DNA from: Ignavibacteria bacterium
GTDB taxonomy: Bacteria; Bacteroidota; Ignavibacteria; Kapaibacteriales; Kapaibacteriaceae
Assembly (NCBI GenBank): GCA_013204605.1
Contig: JABMNI010000013.1
Span: 1 to 64,000 of the forward strand
Direction of reading: 5' to 3'
DNA length: 64,000 nucleotides
This document shows positions 10,064 through 20,500 of the stretch, one piece after another. The translations under genes were made by a program, and so were the position numbers. A model generated the notes under the pieces. It was not told the origin of the DNA. It was given only the letters and a program-made list of their open reading frames with translations, and ran no database searches. How positions within the stretch are numbered: the stretch's first letter is position 1; every line of letters starts with the position of its first letter.

Positions 10064-11277
10064 TACCTACCCTGGAAGCGTTTGATGAGTCGTTTTTTCA
10101 CATACAATTCTGTGACGGCGTTTAACGAAAAACTGACAACGAAAAGTATGGTTCCTAACAAAAACAGCACGCCATAATGCTCCGATCCCCATACAACCTC
10201 GCCCATTTCTGAGCCTATGGTTGCGGCAAAGGTGCGAGCCGGCGCAAAGGCCGACCAACTATTTAGGGCAGCATTTCCGGTGGCCATAATGGCAATCATG
10301 GTTTCGCCAAAGGCTCGGCCTATGCCAAGCAACACGGCGGCAAAAACACCCGGCGCTGCGGCCGGCAACATCACGCGGTACGCAGTTTGCCATTTGGTGG
10401 AGCCTAACGCTAGCGATGCCTCCCAAAGCGTTCTTGGAACGGCACTCAATGAGTCTTCGGCAATAGCGTACACAATAGGTATTACGGCAAGCGCCAATCC
10501 TATACCGCCAACTAGCGCGTTAAGGCGAAACGTGTTGTCGAAGTTATCTTGAATGAACGAAGCTACCGTAACCAAACAAAAGAAACCCACAACTACCGAC
10601 GGAAATCCAGCCAGTAATTCAATGGCCGGTTTAACGATGTTCCGTACCCTTGCCGGGGCAAAAAACGCAGTAAATATTGCGGCAAGAATTCCAAGTGGCG
10701 CACCAAGTAAAATGGCGATGACTGTTGTTTTGGCTGTACCAATCAACAACGGAATCATCCCAAACTTTGGCTGAACGCCCACGGGCTGCCAAACGTTACT
10801 GGTCAGATTCTCCCACAATGAAAGCGGCTGCTCTGTTACAGAAAATGTCCCCATTGGTGTAGGGTCGTTAATGTCCGCAGGCAACGAACCAGTTTCCGGA
10901 TTATAAATCTCCGGATAGTTCATGTTAAGCGGCGTAAGAATATTTGTGCCGGGAAGGGGCTCAACCTCGACAGCGGGATTGTATTGTTCGGCCGCTCCGT
11001 CGGATTCACCATAGGTCTCGGGCGCATCGCCGTATGTTTCGGCGGAGTATTGTTCGGGTGCTGCAGCCTGGGCATCGGCAGAACGTGGTGCAGGCGTTTC
11101 CGTTTTTGAATTGGCGGTGCCGACGTTCATTGTAGTGAACAATGAAGCCGCCTCGCGGAATACAAAGAAGAAGATCAGAAAGATTATAACGATGGAGAGT
11201 GAAGCAACAATTCTGATGCTCCACTCTGCCAAAAATTCACCGATAAACTTTCGTTCTTTTCGAAACGGATTCGTCAC
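10063..11277 (-). CDS. pstC: Phosphate ABC transporter permease PstC with long periplasmic insertion
   Basis: EDSLSAVPRTLWEASLALGSTKWQTAYRVMLPAAAPG; low-complexity insert after TM1. Confidence 0.94.
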   Translation of the reverse strand: MTNPFRKERKFIGEFLAEWSIRIVASLSIVIIFLIFFFVFREAASLFTTMNVGTANSKTETPAPRSADAQAAAPEQYSAETYGDAPETYGESDGAAEQYNPAVEVEPLPGTNILTPLNMNYPEIYNPETGSLPADINDPTPMGTFSVTEQPLSLWENLTSNVWQPVGVQPKFGMIPLLIGTAKTTVIAILLGAPLGILAAIFTAFFAPARVRNIVKPAIELLAGFPSVVVGFFCLVTVASFIQDNFDNTFRLNALVGGIGLALAVIPIVYAIAEDSLSAVPRTLWEASLALGSTKWQTAYRVMLPAAAPGVFAAVLLGIGRAFGETMIAIMATGNAALNSWSAFAPARTFAATIGSEMGEVVWGSEHYGVLFLLGTILFVVSFSLNAVTELYVKKRLIKRFQGR

Positions 11278-11287
11278 TATGTGCCAA

Positions 11288-12145
11288 TTATTTTTTCAGA
11301 GGATAGTATCCAACGTCTGATACTACTTTTTGACCCTTTTTGGAGATCACCCAGTCGATAAACGACTTTACTTCTCCCACCGGTCTTTGACTTAAATAGA
11401 AATATAAGAATCTGGAAATTGGGTATTGTCCATCAAGAATTGTTTTCTCTGATGGAGTAACGTATTTGTTGCTTCCGTTTGCAGCAATACCAATGGCTCG
11501 GACGTTTTTTGCATACGCCGCGCCACCAAAGCCAATTCCGAATGGATCCTTCGAAACTGCATTAATAAGTGCGGCAGTTCCGGCCATGTGCTGTGCTTCC
11601 GGTGCAAAATCTTGTTTCAGAAGTACGTGCTCTTTAAAGAATTCATACGTGCCGGAATTGTTCTCGCGTGAGTACAATACAATACGCTTATCGGGTCCGC
11701 CAAGATCTTTCCAGTTTGTTACCCTACCGGTAAATACCAATCGTAATTGGTCCATCGTAAGCTTTTTAACCGGGTTTGATGAGTGGACGTACACGGATAG
11801 ACCATCGCGAGCTACGCGAATTTCCAGACCACGATAATTGTACTTTTCGTAAAGCTGCTTAAGCTCTTCAGCCTTCATCGGACGCGATGAAGCGCAAATG
11901 TCGGTTGTGCCGTTGATTAGTGCGGCGATACCAGTACCTGATCCACCGCCGGTTACTTGAAACTCAACATCTGTTTTTCCAGGGTACACTTCCGACCACT
12001 TTTGAACAAGGATTACCATAGTATCGGAACCCTTGATAGCAATCTTTGTTTTTGGTGCTGAAGCCCCAAACAAAACAGGTGCGCACAGTAGGAGTACTAC
12101 GGGAGCAAATTTTTTCAAAAGAGTAAACATGCTATTTCTTTTCAT
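11288..12145 (-). CDS. pstS: Phosphate-binding protein PstS
   Basis: IKGSDTMVILVQKWSEVY, TGGGSGTGIAALINGTTDICASSR. Confidence 0.94.
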   Translation of the reverse strand: MKRNSMFTLLKKFAPVVLLLCAPVLFGASAPKTKIAIKGSDTMVILVQKWSEVYPGKTDVEFQVTGGGSGTGIAALINGTTDICASSRPMKAEELKQLYEKYNYRGLEIRVARDGLSVYVHSSNPVKKLTMDQLRLVFTGRVTNWKDLGGPDKRIVLYSRENNSGTYEFFKEHVLLKQDFAPEAQHMAGTAALINAVSKDPFGIGFGGAAYAKNVRAIGIAANGSNKYVTPSEKTILDGQYPISRFLYFYLSQRPVGEVKSFIDWVISKKGQKVVSDVGYYPLKK

Positions 12146-12147
12146 AA

Positions 12148-13392
12148 TTATATTCCAAGTTCAAAGTTAAGTCGAGTATAGTAGTTAGCATTTTCAAGGT
12201 TGTTGGCGTTGAGCAGGGTTCGCATGTTCTCGCCAACCTCAAGTTGAGCCTTGATCTTGTGTGCGTCTATGTAATATCCAACCATGGTGGCAAAATTTTG
12301 ATCTTTGTGGTAACTGGAAAGCCCCTTTAACTGATCACTTGGATCTACTTCTGCGTATCGAACTCCAACAGTCCACATAGAAGGAAAGGTATAAGAAGCT
12401 TGTGCCATCCAGCCACTCCCTACAACAACGGTACTAGTGGCTGTAGAGTCTTTAGGATTGACCGTAACGGGGTCTGCAGATGTTCTTTGGCCGTATTCGC
12501 TGTAAATACAAAGACCACTATACTTTAACACGGCGTCAGCATACACAATGTCTTGGTTTCTGAGAGCAAATAGCGGGGTACCCAACGTACCCATGGTTTT
12601 GCCGGCGCCTTCGTTGTGATGCATTGTAATTCCTACTGAAAGCTTGGGAGTAGATTCATGAAGTAGGTCACCTTCGAAATAGTCTCCACCCTTTTTAAAC
12701 TCTCCTAACGGCAAAATCTCCGCGCGTCCGGTATAGGCAAAACCACCGCCTGGATTTGTAAGTTGATTCCGTCCGCCGCCCTCTGTTATTGCGCCACGAA
12801 GATTTAGAATCACATCGCCATGAATTGGTCTCCAAAATGCCTGTAAGCCAAAGTCACGATCGGGGTTGAAGGCTGAATTGACAATAGTGCGGTCAGCATA
12901 CTCCATTTGACTGGAGCTCACAACGCGCTGTCGGTTTCCGGGTAATTTTGTTTGTCCAAATGAAACTTGCAGATTCTTGGTAAAATCCCAAAAAACAACG
13001 GCGTCCAAAATTGGATTTGCAATGTTTGGGTCGCCAGCATTCAAATCCGACCGTGAAAATCCGAGCTCAAGCTTGAAACGAAGCTGTTTTGAAAACAAAT
13101 GCCCATCAAACTTCAAACGCATTCTTCGCACGGCCATAAAGGTTGAAGCGGCTGAAAAATCTGATGTGCTGACGGTAGTATACGTAGCCCAACTCTGTGT
13201 GCGGAAGCCCATTGTTACGTCGCTTACTGAATCGGAACTGGAAAATTTAATTCCTTTTTCCTCAAAATCTACCTTTGTCTCGGCCTTGGACTCCGACTGG
13301 GCGTGTAGGTTTGCTGTTGATAGTGTAAAGCATGCTGAAATCAGCATAAAAAGGGTTATTGCCTCGTACACGGAAGATTTTAGAATTTTCAT
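12148..13392 (-). CDS. Phosphate-selective porin-like outer membrane protein
   Basis: Signal peptide, FMAVRRMRLKFDGHLFSKQLRFKLELGF beta-barrel pattern, adjacent to pstS. Confidence 0.8.
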   Translation of the reverse strand: MKILKSSVYEAITLFMLISACFTLSTANLHAQSESKAETKVDFEEKGIKFSSSDSVSDVTMGFRTQSWATYTTVSTSDFSAASTFMAVRRMRLKFDGHLFSKQLRFKLELGFSRSDLNAGDPNIANPILDAVVFWDFTKNLQVSFGQTKLPGNRQRVVSSSQMEYADRTIVNSAFNPDRDFGLQAFWRPIHGDVILNLRGAITEGGGRNQLTNPGGGFAYTGRAEILPLGEFKKGGDYFEGDLLHESTPKLSVGITMHHNEGAGKTMGTLGTPLFALRNQDIVYADAVLKYSGLCIYSEYGQRTSADPVTVNPKDSTATSTVVVGSGWMAQASYTFPSMWTVGVRYAEVDPSDQLKGLSSYHKDQNFATMVGYYIDAHKIKAQLEVGENMRTLLNANNLENANYYTRLNFELGI

Positions 13393-13625
13393 TACAACTT
13401 ATGCGAATGGAACAAAAACGGGTGCTCTCAAAACTACCGAGCATGGTTTCCGATTCCATGGCTTTCAATGTTACCATTCCATAACACAGGTCGAGGTGAC
13501 AAGGCTACATACTGTTCATTACCGAACAAATCTGAGAGATACTGGACACGGTAACAACCCCCTTTTGTGAAGTCGAATGCAATGATTTTTTTGAAACGGG
13601 CTTCATAGAACTATCTGACGTATTT

Positions 13626-14594
13626 TTGCCGTCTATGAAACGAATAGCGGTATTTACAAGCGGCGGCGATGCACCTGGAATGAATGCTCATATCCGAGCG
13701 GTTGAAAGAACCGCCGGCAAACGTGGGCTGGAAGTGATAGGGATAATTGGTGGGTATGCCGGAATGATTGCCGGACACTTCGAAGTGCTTGATAGAATTC
13801 GCACTGCGAATATCCTTGACCGCGGCGGAACGGTGTTAAAGACTAGCAGGTGCGAGGAGTTCATGCATCCCGATGGACGCACCAAGGCTGCCGAGCAGTT
13901 GGTAAAACATGGTATCGATGCCGTGATTGCCTGCGGCGGTGATGGTACGTTTAGCGGCGCACATTTCCTAAACGCCGAGCATGGCGTTACAATTATTGGA
14001 ACTCCGGGTACCATAGATAATGATTTGTCGGGAACAGATTACACCATTGGTTACGATACGGCAATTAACACGGCAACCGCGGCTATCGACAAAATCAGAG
14101 ATACTGCCGACAGTCATGGCAGGTTGTTCTTTATTGAAGTGATGGGCCGACATGCAGGCTTTATTGCCATGGATGTAGGAGTGGCAACAGGGGCTGAATA
14201 TGTAGCAGTTCATGAAACGCTTACCGACATCGAGGTGCTGTACCAACGAATTATCGCACAAGGTTTAGATAGCCGAACAATCGTTATAGTTGGCGAAGGC
14301 GATGAACTTGGTGGCGCATACGAGTTGTCGCGCACCATGGAAGAGCGATATGGCTTGGCCAGTAAGGTGAGTATTCTGGGTCATATGCAGCGAGGGGGCT
14401 CTCCCACTGTTCGAGACAGAGTTCTCGGAGCTCGGCTAGGCGCAGCCGCGGTTGACGCCTTGCTAGAAGGCTACTCAAATGTGATGATTGGTGAAATTGG
14501 TGGCTCTATTACCTACGTGCCGTTACGAGAAACCTGGGAAAACCGAAAACAAGTTCCACAATATTTACTTGAACTAGCTCATTTATTAGTATGA
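13626..14594 (+). CDS. pfkA: 6-phosphofructokinase
   Basis: IAVFTSGGDAPGMNAHIRAV, CGGDGTFSGA, GTPGTIDNDLSGTDYTIGYDTA. Confidence 0.96.
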   Translation: MPSMKRIAVFTSGGDAPGMNAHIRAVERTAGKRGLEVIGIIGGYAGMIAGHFEVLDRIRTANILDRGGTVLKTSRCEEFMHPDGRTKAAEQLVKHGIDAVIACGGDGTFSGAHFLNAEHGVTIIGTPGTIDNDLSGTDYTIGYDTAINTATAAIDKIRDTADSHGRLFFIEVMGRHAGFIAMDVGVATGAEYVAVHETLTDIEVLYQRIIAQGLDSRTIVIVGEGDELGGAYELSRTMEERYGLASKVSILGHMQRGGSPTVRDRVLGARLGAAAVDALLEGYSNVMIGEIGGSITYVPLRETWENRKQVPQYLLELAHLLV

Positions 14595-14866
14595 AGCCAA
14601 CCTTTCTAACCGTAATTCAAATGTTCCAACTTGAGGGCATGGTTGCATTAGGTAAAATGCTCAACCCTGCGAATAATCAAATCACTAAAAATTTGGAACA
14701 CGCAAGGTATGTTATTGATATTCTTGACTTGCTTCAAGAAAAATCAAAGGGAAATCTTTCCTCGGAAGAAGACACTTTTTTGATGAACGCACTTAGCACA
14801 CTCAAACTGAATTTTGTTGAAGAGTCGAACAATCCTATAACTCCTCCCAACGGAGATCTGACTTGA
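14591..14866 (+). CDS. DUF1844 domain-containing protein
   Basis: LNPANNQITKNLEHARYVIDILDLLQEKSKGNLSSEE typical of DUF1844; overlaps pfkA and nadK. Confidence 0.75.
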   Translation: MKPTFLTVIQMFQLEGMVALGKMLNPANNQITKNLEHARYVIDILDLLQEKSKGNLSSEEDTFLMNALSTLKLNFVEESNNPITPPNGDLT

Positions 14867-15750
14867 TGCACACAATTGCACTATTTGCAAATACAAGTAA
14901 GCAAGAAGCGATTAGTTGGACAGAACTTACGGCGGCGCGTTTGTTAGCCGAGGGAATATCCGTCCTAATAGATCCTGTTCTTGCCGAGTATCTTCCAGAT
15001 AATTTGGTAGAGCTCTGTTCTGTGCGCAAGCCTTCGGAATATGAAAAGCTTGTGGAAATGGTGATCTCGTTTGGCGGCGATGGGACCTTGCTAAGCGTGG
15101 CTCATTTACTGATAGGTACCGATATTCCAATTATGGGGGTAAACGTTGGCCGTCTGGGTTTTCTAGCTGAATTTCCTGTATCGGCCATGGAAGACACCAT
15201 AATGGAAGTCATCAAGGGCGATTACCGAATTGTTGACAGATCAACCATGGTGGTAACCGTAAATGGGAAAAAACACTATGCCTTGAATGAAGTGTTGATT
15301 GAACGATCGGCCGCTGCAAAAATGATTGCAGTGCGCGCGTATGTGAACGAGCACCACGTTGCGGACTACCGGGCAGATGGTGTTATTGTTACAACGCCCA
15401 CGGGATCTACTGCATATTCGTTGGCGGCTGGTGGACCCATCATTGCACCATCGGCGCAGGTGATTTGCATTACCCCAATTTCTCCGCACACGCTAACACT
15501 TCGCCCCCTAATAATAAATGACGGCAGCGTTGTCCGCTTTGAACTTCCATTCGAGAATACGCAAGCGCAAATTGTTTCGGACGGAAACATTGTTGGTACA
15601 GTTAGCACCGGTAGCGTTATCACGATTGAAAAAAGCGATCACATGCTGAAGCTCGTTAAACGGTCAGATAGCACCTACTATGATTTGTTGCGGGATAAAT
15701 TGTTGTGGTCGGTAGATGCCACGAAACTCCCAAAGCAAAGACCTGAATGA
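14863..15750 (+). CDS. nadK: NAD kinase
   Basis: SFGGDGTLLSVAHLL, GVNVGRLGFLAEF, TPTGSTAYSLAAGGPI. Confidence 0.96.
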   Translation: MMHTIALFANTSKQEAISWTELTAARLLAEGISVLIDPVLAEYLPDNLVELCSVRKPSEYEKLVEMVISFGGDGTLLSVAHLLIGTDIPIMGVNVGRLGFLAEFPVSAMEDTIMEVIKGDYRIVDRSTMVVTVNGKKHYALNEVLIERSAAAKMIAVRAYVNEHHVADYRADGVIVTTPTGSTAYSLAAGGPIIAPSAQVICITPISPHTLTLRPLIINDGSVVRFELPFENTQAQIVSDGNIVGTVSTGSVITIEKSDHMLKLVKRSDSTYYDLLRDKLLWSVDATKLPKQRPE

Positions 15751-17087
15751 CGCTTCGCCGCGAACTCTCGTTAGTACACGCAACCGCGCTTAACATGATC
15801 GACATGGTGGGCATAGGGCCGTTCATTACAACTGCCCTTGTTGCCAGCACCATGGGGTTTGGTCCGTACGCCATTCTGGCTTGGATTGGCGGCGCGCTGT
15901 TAGCCTTTACCGATGCGGCTATATGGAGTGAGCTTGGCGCCAAGATGCCCAACGCTGGTGGTACCTACGCTTTTGTAAAAGAGAGTTATGGTGGAAAGGG
16001 GCTAGGTAGAATGATGGCCTTTTTGTTTGTGTGGCAAACAACGTTTCAAGCACCACTTGTAATTACGTCGGCAGCACTTGGATTCTCGAAATATTTCGGA
16101 TACGTAGCGCCCACTACGGCGCTTGAATCGAAGCTCATCAGTGTTGGGGTAATTGTACTTGTTGTGTTTCTTTTGTACCGACGCATAGCAGATGTTGGTA
16201 AAATTTCTGTTGTCCTTTGGGTTACTGTTGTTGGTTGTTTACTTGCCATAATTGGCCTAGGTTTTTGGAATGCAGATCCTTTGGTGATGAGTCAGTTCAT
16301 GGGCGCTGGCGGAACGCCGTGGCCGGAATTCAAGTTTGATCATTTGGGCGCGGCTATGATATTGACCGTGTATTCGTACCTGGGGTATTACAACATCTGT
16401 CACTTGGGGTCGGAAGCTAAGAACCCTCAACGCACCATTCCGCGAAGTATGTATATCTCGGTAGCAGGAATTGCTTTGCTGTATCTACTTATGCAGGCTT
16501 CTATTTTTAGCGTGCTTCCATTCGAGGCTGTTGCAAGATCCCCATATGTAATTAGCACGTTTTTTGAGACGCTATACGGAAGTACTGCCGCAATAATTGC
16601 AACGTGTTTTGTACTTGTGATTGCACTGAGTTCGCTGTTCGCCTTAATGTTAGGCTACAGCAGGATACCGTATGCGGCGGCCAAGGACAAATTGTTCTTT
16701 CCTGTTTTTGGAAGGGAGCACCCCAAACATCAATTCCCACACATAGCATTGTTGGTGCTGGGTGCGATTGGAATACTTTTTACGTTAACAATTACGCTCG
16801 ATGATACAATAAAGGCCATTATAACGATGCGCGTTTTCACTCAGTTCTTGTCGCAAACATTGGGTCTGGTACTACTCCGCCGCCGAGTTGGTGCCGCTGC
16901 TATGCCGTGGAAAATGTGGTTGTATCCAATCCCCGTAATTTTAGTAACAATTGGTTGGCTTAGCATTTTTGCGTCGGCCAAATGGGAACAACAATTAGCC
17001 GGCGTAGTTGCACCATTGATAGGAGCAATTGTATACGTGTTTGTTGTAAAACGGTATTCAGAAAATCAGGAGTCAAAAGTTGCGTAA
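15747..17087 (+). CDS. APC family amino acid permease
   Basis: 12-TM-like hydrophobicity; SELGAKMPNAGGTYAFVKESYGG. Confidence 0.9.
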   Translation: MTLRRELSLVHATALNMIDMVGIGPFITTALVASTMGFGPYAILAWIGGALLAFTDAAIWSELGAKMPNAGGTYAFVKESYGGKGLGRMMAFLFVWQTTFQAPLVITSAALGFSKYFGYVAPTTALESKLISVGVIVLVVFLLYRRIADVGKISVVLWVTVVGCLLAIIGLGFWNADPLVMSQFMGAGGTPWPEFKFDHLGAAMILTVYSYLGYYNICHLGSEAKNPQRTIPRSMYISVAGIALLYLLMQASIFSVLPFEAVARSPYVISTFFETLYGSTAAIIATCFVLVIALSSLFALMLGYSRIPYAAAKDKLFFPVFGREHPKHQFPHIALLVLGAIGILFTLTITLDDTIKAIITMRVFTQFLSQTLGLVLLRRRVGAAAMPWKMWLYPIPVILVTIGWLSIFASAKWEQQLAGVVAPLIGAIVYVFVVKRYSENQESKVA

Positions 17088-17961
17088 CACAAAGCCCCTT
17101 ACCGCATTATTCGTGATGGTTGTGTCGTGCGTTTTGTGTGTGGCGCAACCACGCGTGCTTATTGTTACGGCGCATCCCGATGACGAGAGTGGATGTGCAG
17201 CAACGGTGTATAAAATCACGCACGAACTTGGCGGTACGGCTGATTTGGCCGTGATAACGAATGGCGAGGCGGGGTATAAATATTCTACGCTGGCAAATTC
17301 GATTTATGGAACAGAGTTGACGAACGAAGAGGTTGGAAGGAAAGAGCTTCCGCACATTCGTAAGAAGGAGTTGATGGCCGGTGGAAGTTGGATAGGAATT
17401 ACGAACTACTTTTTCTTTGACCAGTTAGATACGTATTACACGTTGGATGCCGATACGGTGTTGAGTATGGTGTGGGACGTAGCGTGGGTAAAGGAACGGC
17501 TGTCGAAGATTATTCGCGATGGAAACTATGACTTTGTATTTACCATGGTGCCAACGGAAGAAACTCACGGACACCACAAGGCTGCCGGAATAATTGCATT
17601 GCAAACCGTGCAGGCATTAGCGAATAAAAATGTTCCGGTCCCGGTTGTGCTTGGAATGGCCGGCGGGAGAATTGATAGCACAAAACCATACACGCAGTAC
17701 CGCGGTGTTGCAGTTACGGCTCGCGATGAAAACGCACCAATTTTTGAGGTTGATTTGCTAAAGAAATTCGGCTACAACAACAAATTGGATTACCGAATTA
17801 TTGTGAACTGGTTGATAGCGGAACATAAGAGTCAAGGGACAATGCAAACGTATATGAACATAGGGACCAAGGAGAACTTTATTTTTTTTGCGATGAACGG
17901 GCGCAATAGAATTCGGGAGGCGCAAAAACTTTTCCAAGCGTTGAGTGAGAGCACGCCATGA
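17080..17961 (+). CDS. PIG-L family deacetylase
   Basis: VLIVTAHPDDESGCAATVYK, EETHGHHKAAG. Confidence 0.9.
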   Translation: MRNTKPLTALFVMVVSCVLCVAQPRVLIVTAHPDDESGCAATVYKITHELGGTADLAVITNGEAGYKYSTLANSIYGTELTNEEVGRKELPHIRKKELMAGGSWIGITNYFFFDQLDTYYTLDADTVLSMVWDVAWVKERLSKIIRDGNYDFVFTMVPTEETHGHHKAAGIIALQTVQALANKNVPVPVVLGMAGGRIDSTKPYTQYRGVAVTARDENAPIFEVDLLKKFGYNNKLDYRIIVNWLIAEHKSQGTMQTYMNIGTKENFIFFAMNGRNRIREAQKLFQALSESTP

Positions 17962-19619
17962 TAACTCAACGTGACGCCACGATAACTCGACGTGACGATA
18001 TGGTTGCACGATACGAGGGATTAGTCTACGATGCATTCTTGCGTCGTAAATATCCGGGTGTGGTGGTGGTTGAAAATGGAAAGATTGTCTCGGTCACTGA
18101 AGACCCCACTGCTGATGTATCGCGCGCCATTCTACCCGGGTTTGTTGACGCGCATGTGCACGTTGAATCATCGATGCTGATACCTTCTGAGTTTGCGCGA
18201 TTAGCCGTTGTACACGGTACGGTGGCTACAGTGAGCGATCCGCACGAAATAGGAAACGTTTGCGGCATAGATGGTGTGAAGTATATGCTGAGCAACGCCG
18301 AAGGCGTGCCATTTCACTTCGCCTTTGGTGCACCGAGTTGTGTGCCGGCTACAAATTTTGAAACTGCCGGTGCTGAAATAACCGCCGCTAATATCCGAGA
18401 ATTGTTCAACGATCCGCGTGTAGTGTACCTGAGCGAAATGATGAATTGGCCAGGAGTACTGTACAACGATCCTGTTGTGATGGAAAAACTTGCGGTAGCA
18501 AAAGAATGCGGTAGAGTAATTGACGGGCATGCACCAGGACTGATGGGCGTACAAGCTGCCGCGTATGCATCGCACGGAATTACTACCGACCACGAGTGTT
18601 TCACATTACAAGAAGCGCTCGACAAAATTTCGGCCGGGATGAAAATTCTAATTCGAGAAGGAAGTGCAGCTAGGAATTTCGATGCGCTTCACACCTTGCT
18701 TGATTTACACCCAGATGTGGTAATGTTTTGTTCCGATGATATGCACCCAGATGCTCTAGTTGTGGGTCATATTAATGTACTTGTGAAACGGGCTCTCCAG
18801 CTCGGCTACGATGAGTTTGATGTATTGCGTGCTGCCTGTGTTCACCCCGTTGAGCATTATGGTCTACAGGTTGGACAATTGCGTGTGGGCGATTCGGCCG
18901 ACTTTATTATTTGCAATAGCTCTGCATTGTGGAACGTACACCAAACATTCATTGCCGGACAACTTGTTGCTGAAAATGGAGTTACAAATATTTCAAGTGT
19001 TGTCACACAAAGCATCAACACATTCGACTGTGCGCCAATTACTGAAGCGCAAATTTCATTTTCGTCGGACGCTGGTAGCTGCGAAAAAATCCGTGTGATA
19101 GTTGCACAGGATGGTCAGCTGGTAACTACAGAGCAGATTGCCAGCATTAGTGATCCGGACATTTTGAAAATGATAGTTGTAAACAGATACAACAACGCTG
19201 CACCGGCTATTGCATTTGTAAAGGGCTTTAATCTTTCCAGTGGTGCAATTGCATCATCAGTGGCGCATGATTCTCATAACGTAATTGCAGTTGGAGCGAA
19301 TGATGCCGATATTGTGCACGCAATCAATGCCGTTATAGAATGTAAAGGCGGGGTAGCCGCAGCTATCAACAGCAACGTTACGGTGCTTCCACTTCCCGTG
19401 GCCGGTTTGATGAGCGCGAATGATGGGTATCTTGTAGCGGAAAAGTATTCGCAGATTGATGCATTGGCAAAACAATTTGGAAGTACCCTTCGAGCCCCCT
19501 TCATGACATTATCTTTTATGGCTCTGCTGGTTATCCCCGCGCTCAAGTTGAGTGATAAGGGGCTGTTTGATGGTAACAAATTTGAATTCGTTTCGCTTTG
19601 CGTAGACGGAGAAACATAA
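17958..19619 (+). CDS. ade: Adenine deaminase
   Basis: LPGFVDAHVHVESSM, VDGHAPGL, two-domain Ade layout; start may be the ATG near 18000. Confidence 0.94.
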   Translation: MITQRDATITRRDDMVARYEGLVYDAFLRRKYPGVVVVENGKIVSVTEDPTADVSRAILPGFVDAHVHVESSMLIPSEFARLAVVHGTVATVSDPHEIGNVCGIDGVKYMLSNAEGVPFHFAFGAPSCVPATNFETAGAEITAANIRELFNDPRVVYLSEMMNWPGVLYNDPVVMEKLAVAKECGRVIDGHAPGLMGVQAAAYASHGITTDHECFTLQEALDKISAGMKILIREGSAARNFDALHTLLDLHPDVVMFCSDDMHPDALVVGHINVLVKRALQLGYDEFDVLRAACVHPVEHYGLQVGQLRVGDSADFIICNSSALWNVHQTFIAGQLVAENGVTNISSVVTQSINTFDCAPITEAQISFSSDAGSCEKIRVIVAQDGQLVTTEQIASISDPDILKMIVVNRYNNAAPAIAFVKGFNLSSGAIASSVAHDSHNVIAVGANDADIVHAINAVIECKGGVAAAINSNVTVLPLPVAGLMSANDGYLVAEKYSQIDALAKQFGSTLRAPFMTLSFMALLVIPALKLSDKGLFDGNKFEFVSLCVDGET

Positions 19620-19632
19620 TTTTATTTATAAC

Positions 19633-20499
19633 ATGAATTTACTGCACGACTCATCTATTTTACGCCTTATTCAGTTCGCAATTCACGAAGATGTAGAGCT
19701 TGGCGATATCACAACAGAATTGACAATTCCAACACAGGCCGGCGCTGCTGCGCGCTTCTTGATGAAGGAAGATGGAGTGATTTGTGGGTTGCCAATTTTG
19801 CAGTTGGTGTTCCGTGAGTTTTCATCGGAAGTTGATATCGACTTGAAGGTGAAAGAAGGCGACTGGGTAGAGGCGGGGACCGTGATTGCAACTGTTGAGG
19901 GTCCGGCGCATGCGTTGTTGGCAGGGGAACGTACCGGCCTGAATTTTTTGCAACGAATGAGTGGTGTGGCAACTAAGACCAGGCGCTATGTTGACAAGAT
20001 TCAAGGCACCGGTGTAACTGTTTTAGATACGCGTAAAACTATCCCGGGGTGGCGTTTGCTAGATAAGTATGCAACCTCGGTTGGCGGCGCTAAGAATCAC
20101 CGGATGGGTTTGTATGATATGGTGATGATCAAGGACAACCACATTACTGCTGCGGGTGGAATAACCAAGGCTGTAGCAGCGTGTGTAGAAATGTTGGAGG
20201 ATCGGCAGAAAATTAAAGTAGAAGTTGAAGCGCGCCACATGGATGACGTGACGGAAATTATGGAGTGTACTGGCGTTGATCGAGTGATGTTTGATAACTT
20301 TACGCCAGCGCAGGTGCGCCAAGGCGTTGAGATTGTTGGTGGAAAGATTCAAACGGAGGCTAGTGGTGGAATTACTTTTGAAAATATTGCTGATTACGCA
20401 GCTACCGGCGTAAACTTTATTAGTGTTGGTGCAATTACACATAGTGCGGTTGCTTTGGATATTTCGATGAAGTTAATAGTACCGAAACAAGGAGGCTAA
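19633..20499 (+). CDS. nadC: Nicotinate-nucleotide pyrophosphorylase (carboxylating)
   Basis: LNFLQRMSGVATKTRRYVD, TRKTIPGWRLLDKYA, KDNHI, EASGGI. Confidence 0.96.
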   Translation: MNLLHDSSILRLIQFAIHEDVELGDITTELTIPTQAGAAARFLMKEDGVICGLPILQLVFREFSSEVDIDLKVKEGDWVEAGTVIATVEGPAHALLAGERTGLNFLQRMSGVATKTRRYVDKIQGTGVTVLDTRKTIPGWRLLDKYATSVGGAKNHRMGLYDMVMIKDNHITAAGGITKAVAACVEMLEDRQKIKVEVEARHMDDVTEIMECTGVDRVMFDNFTPAQVRQGVEIVGGKIQTEASGGITFENIADYAATGVNFISVGAITHSAVALDISMKLIVPKQGG

Positions 20500-20500
20500 A

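Noticed and set aside
13393-13560. Pho box upstream of the porin-pst operon
   Set aside because: No convincing spaced CTGTCAT-like direct repeats; the consensus for this lineage is unknown to me.
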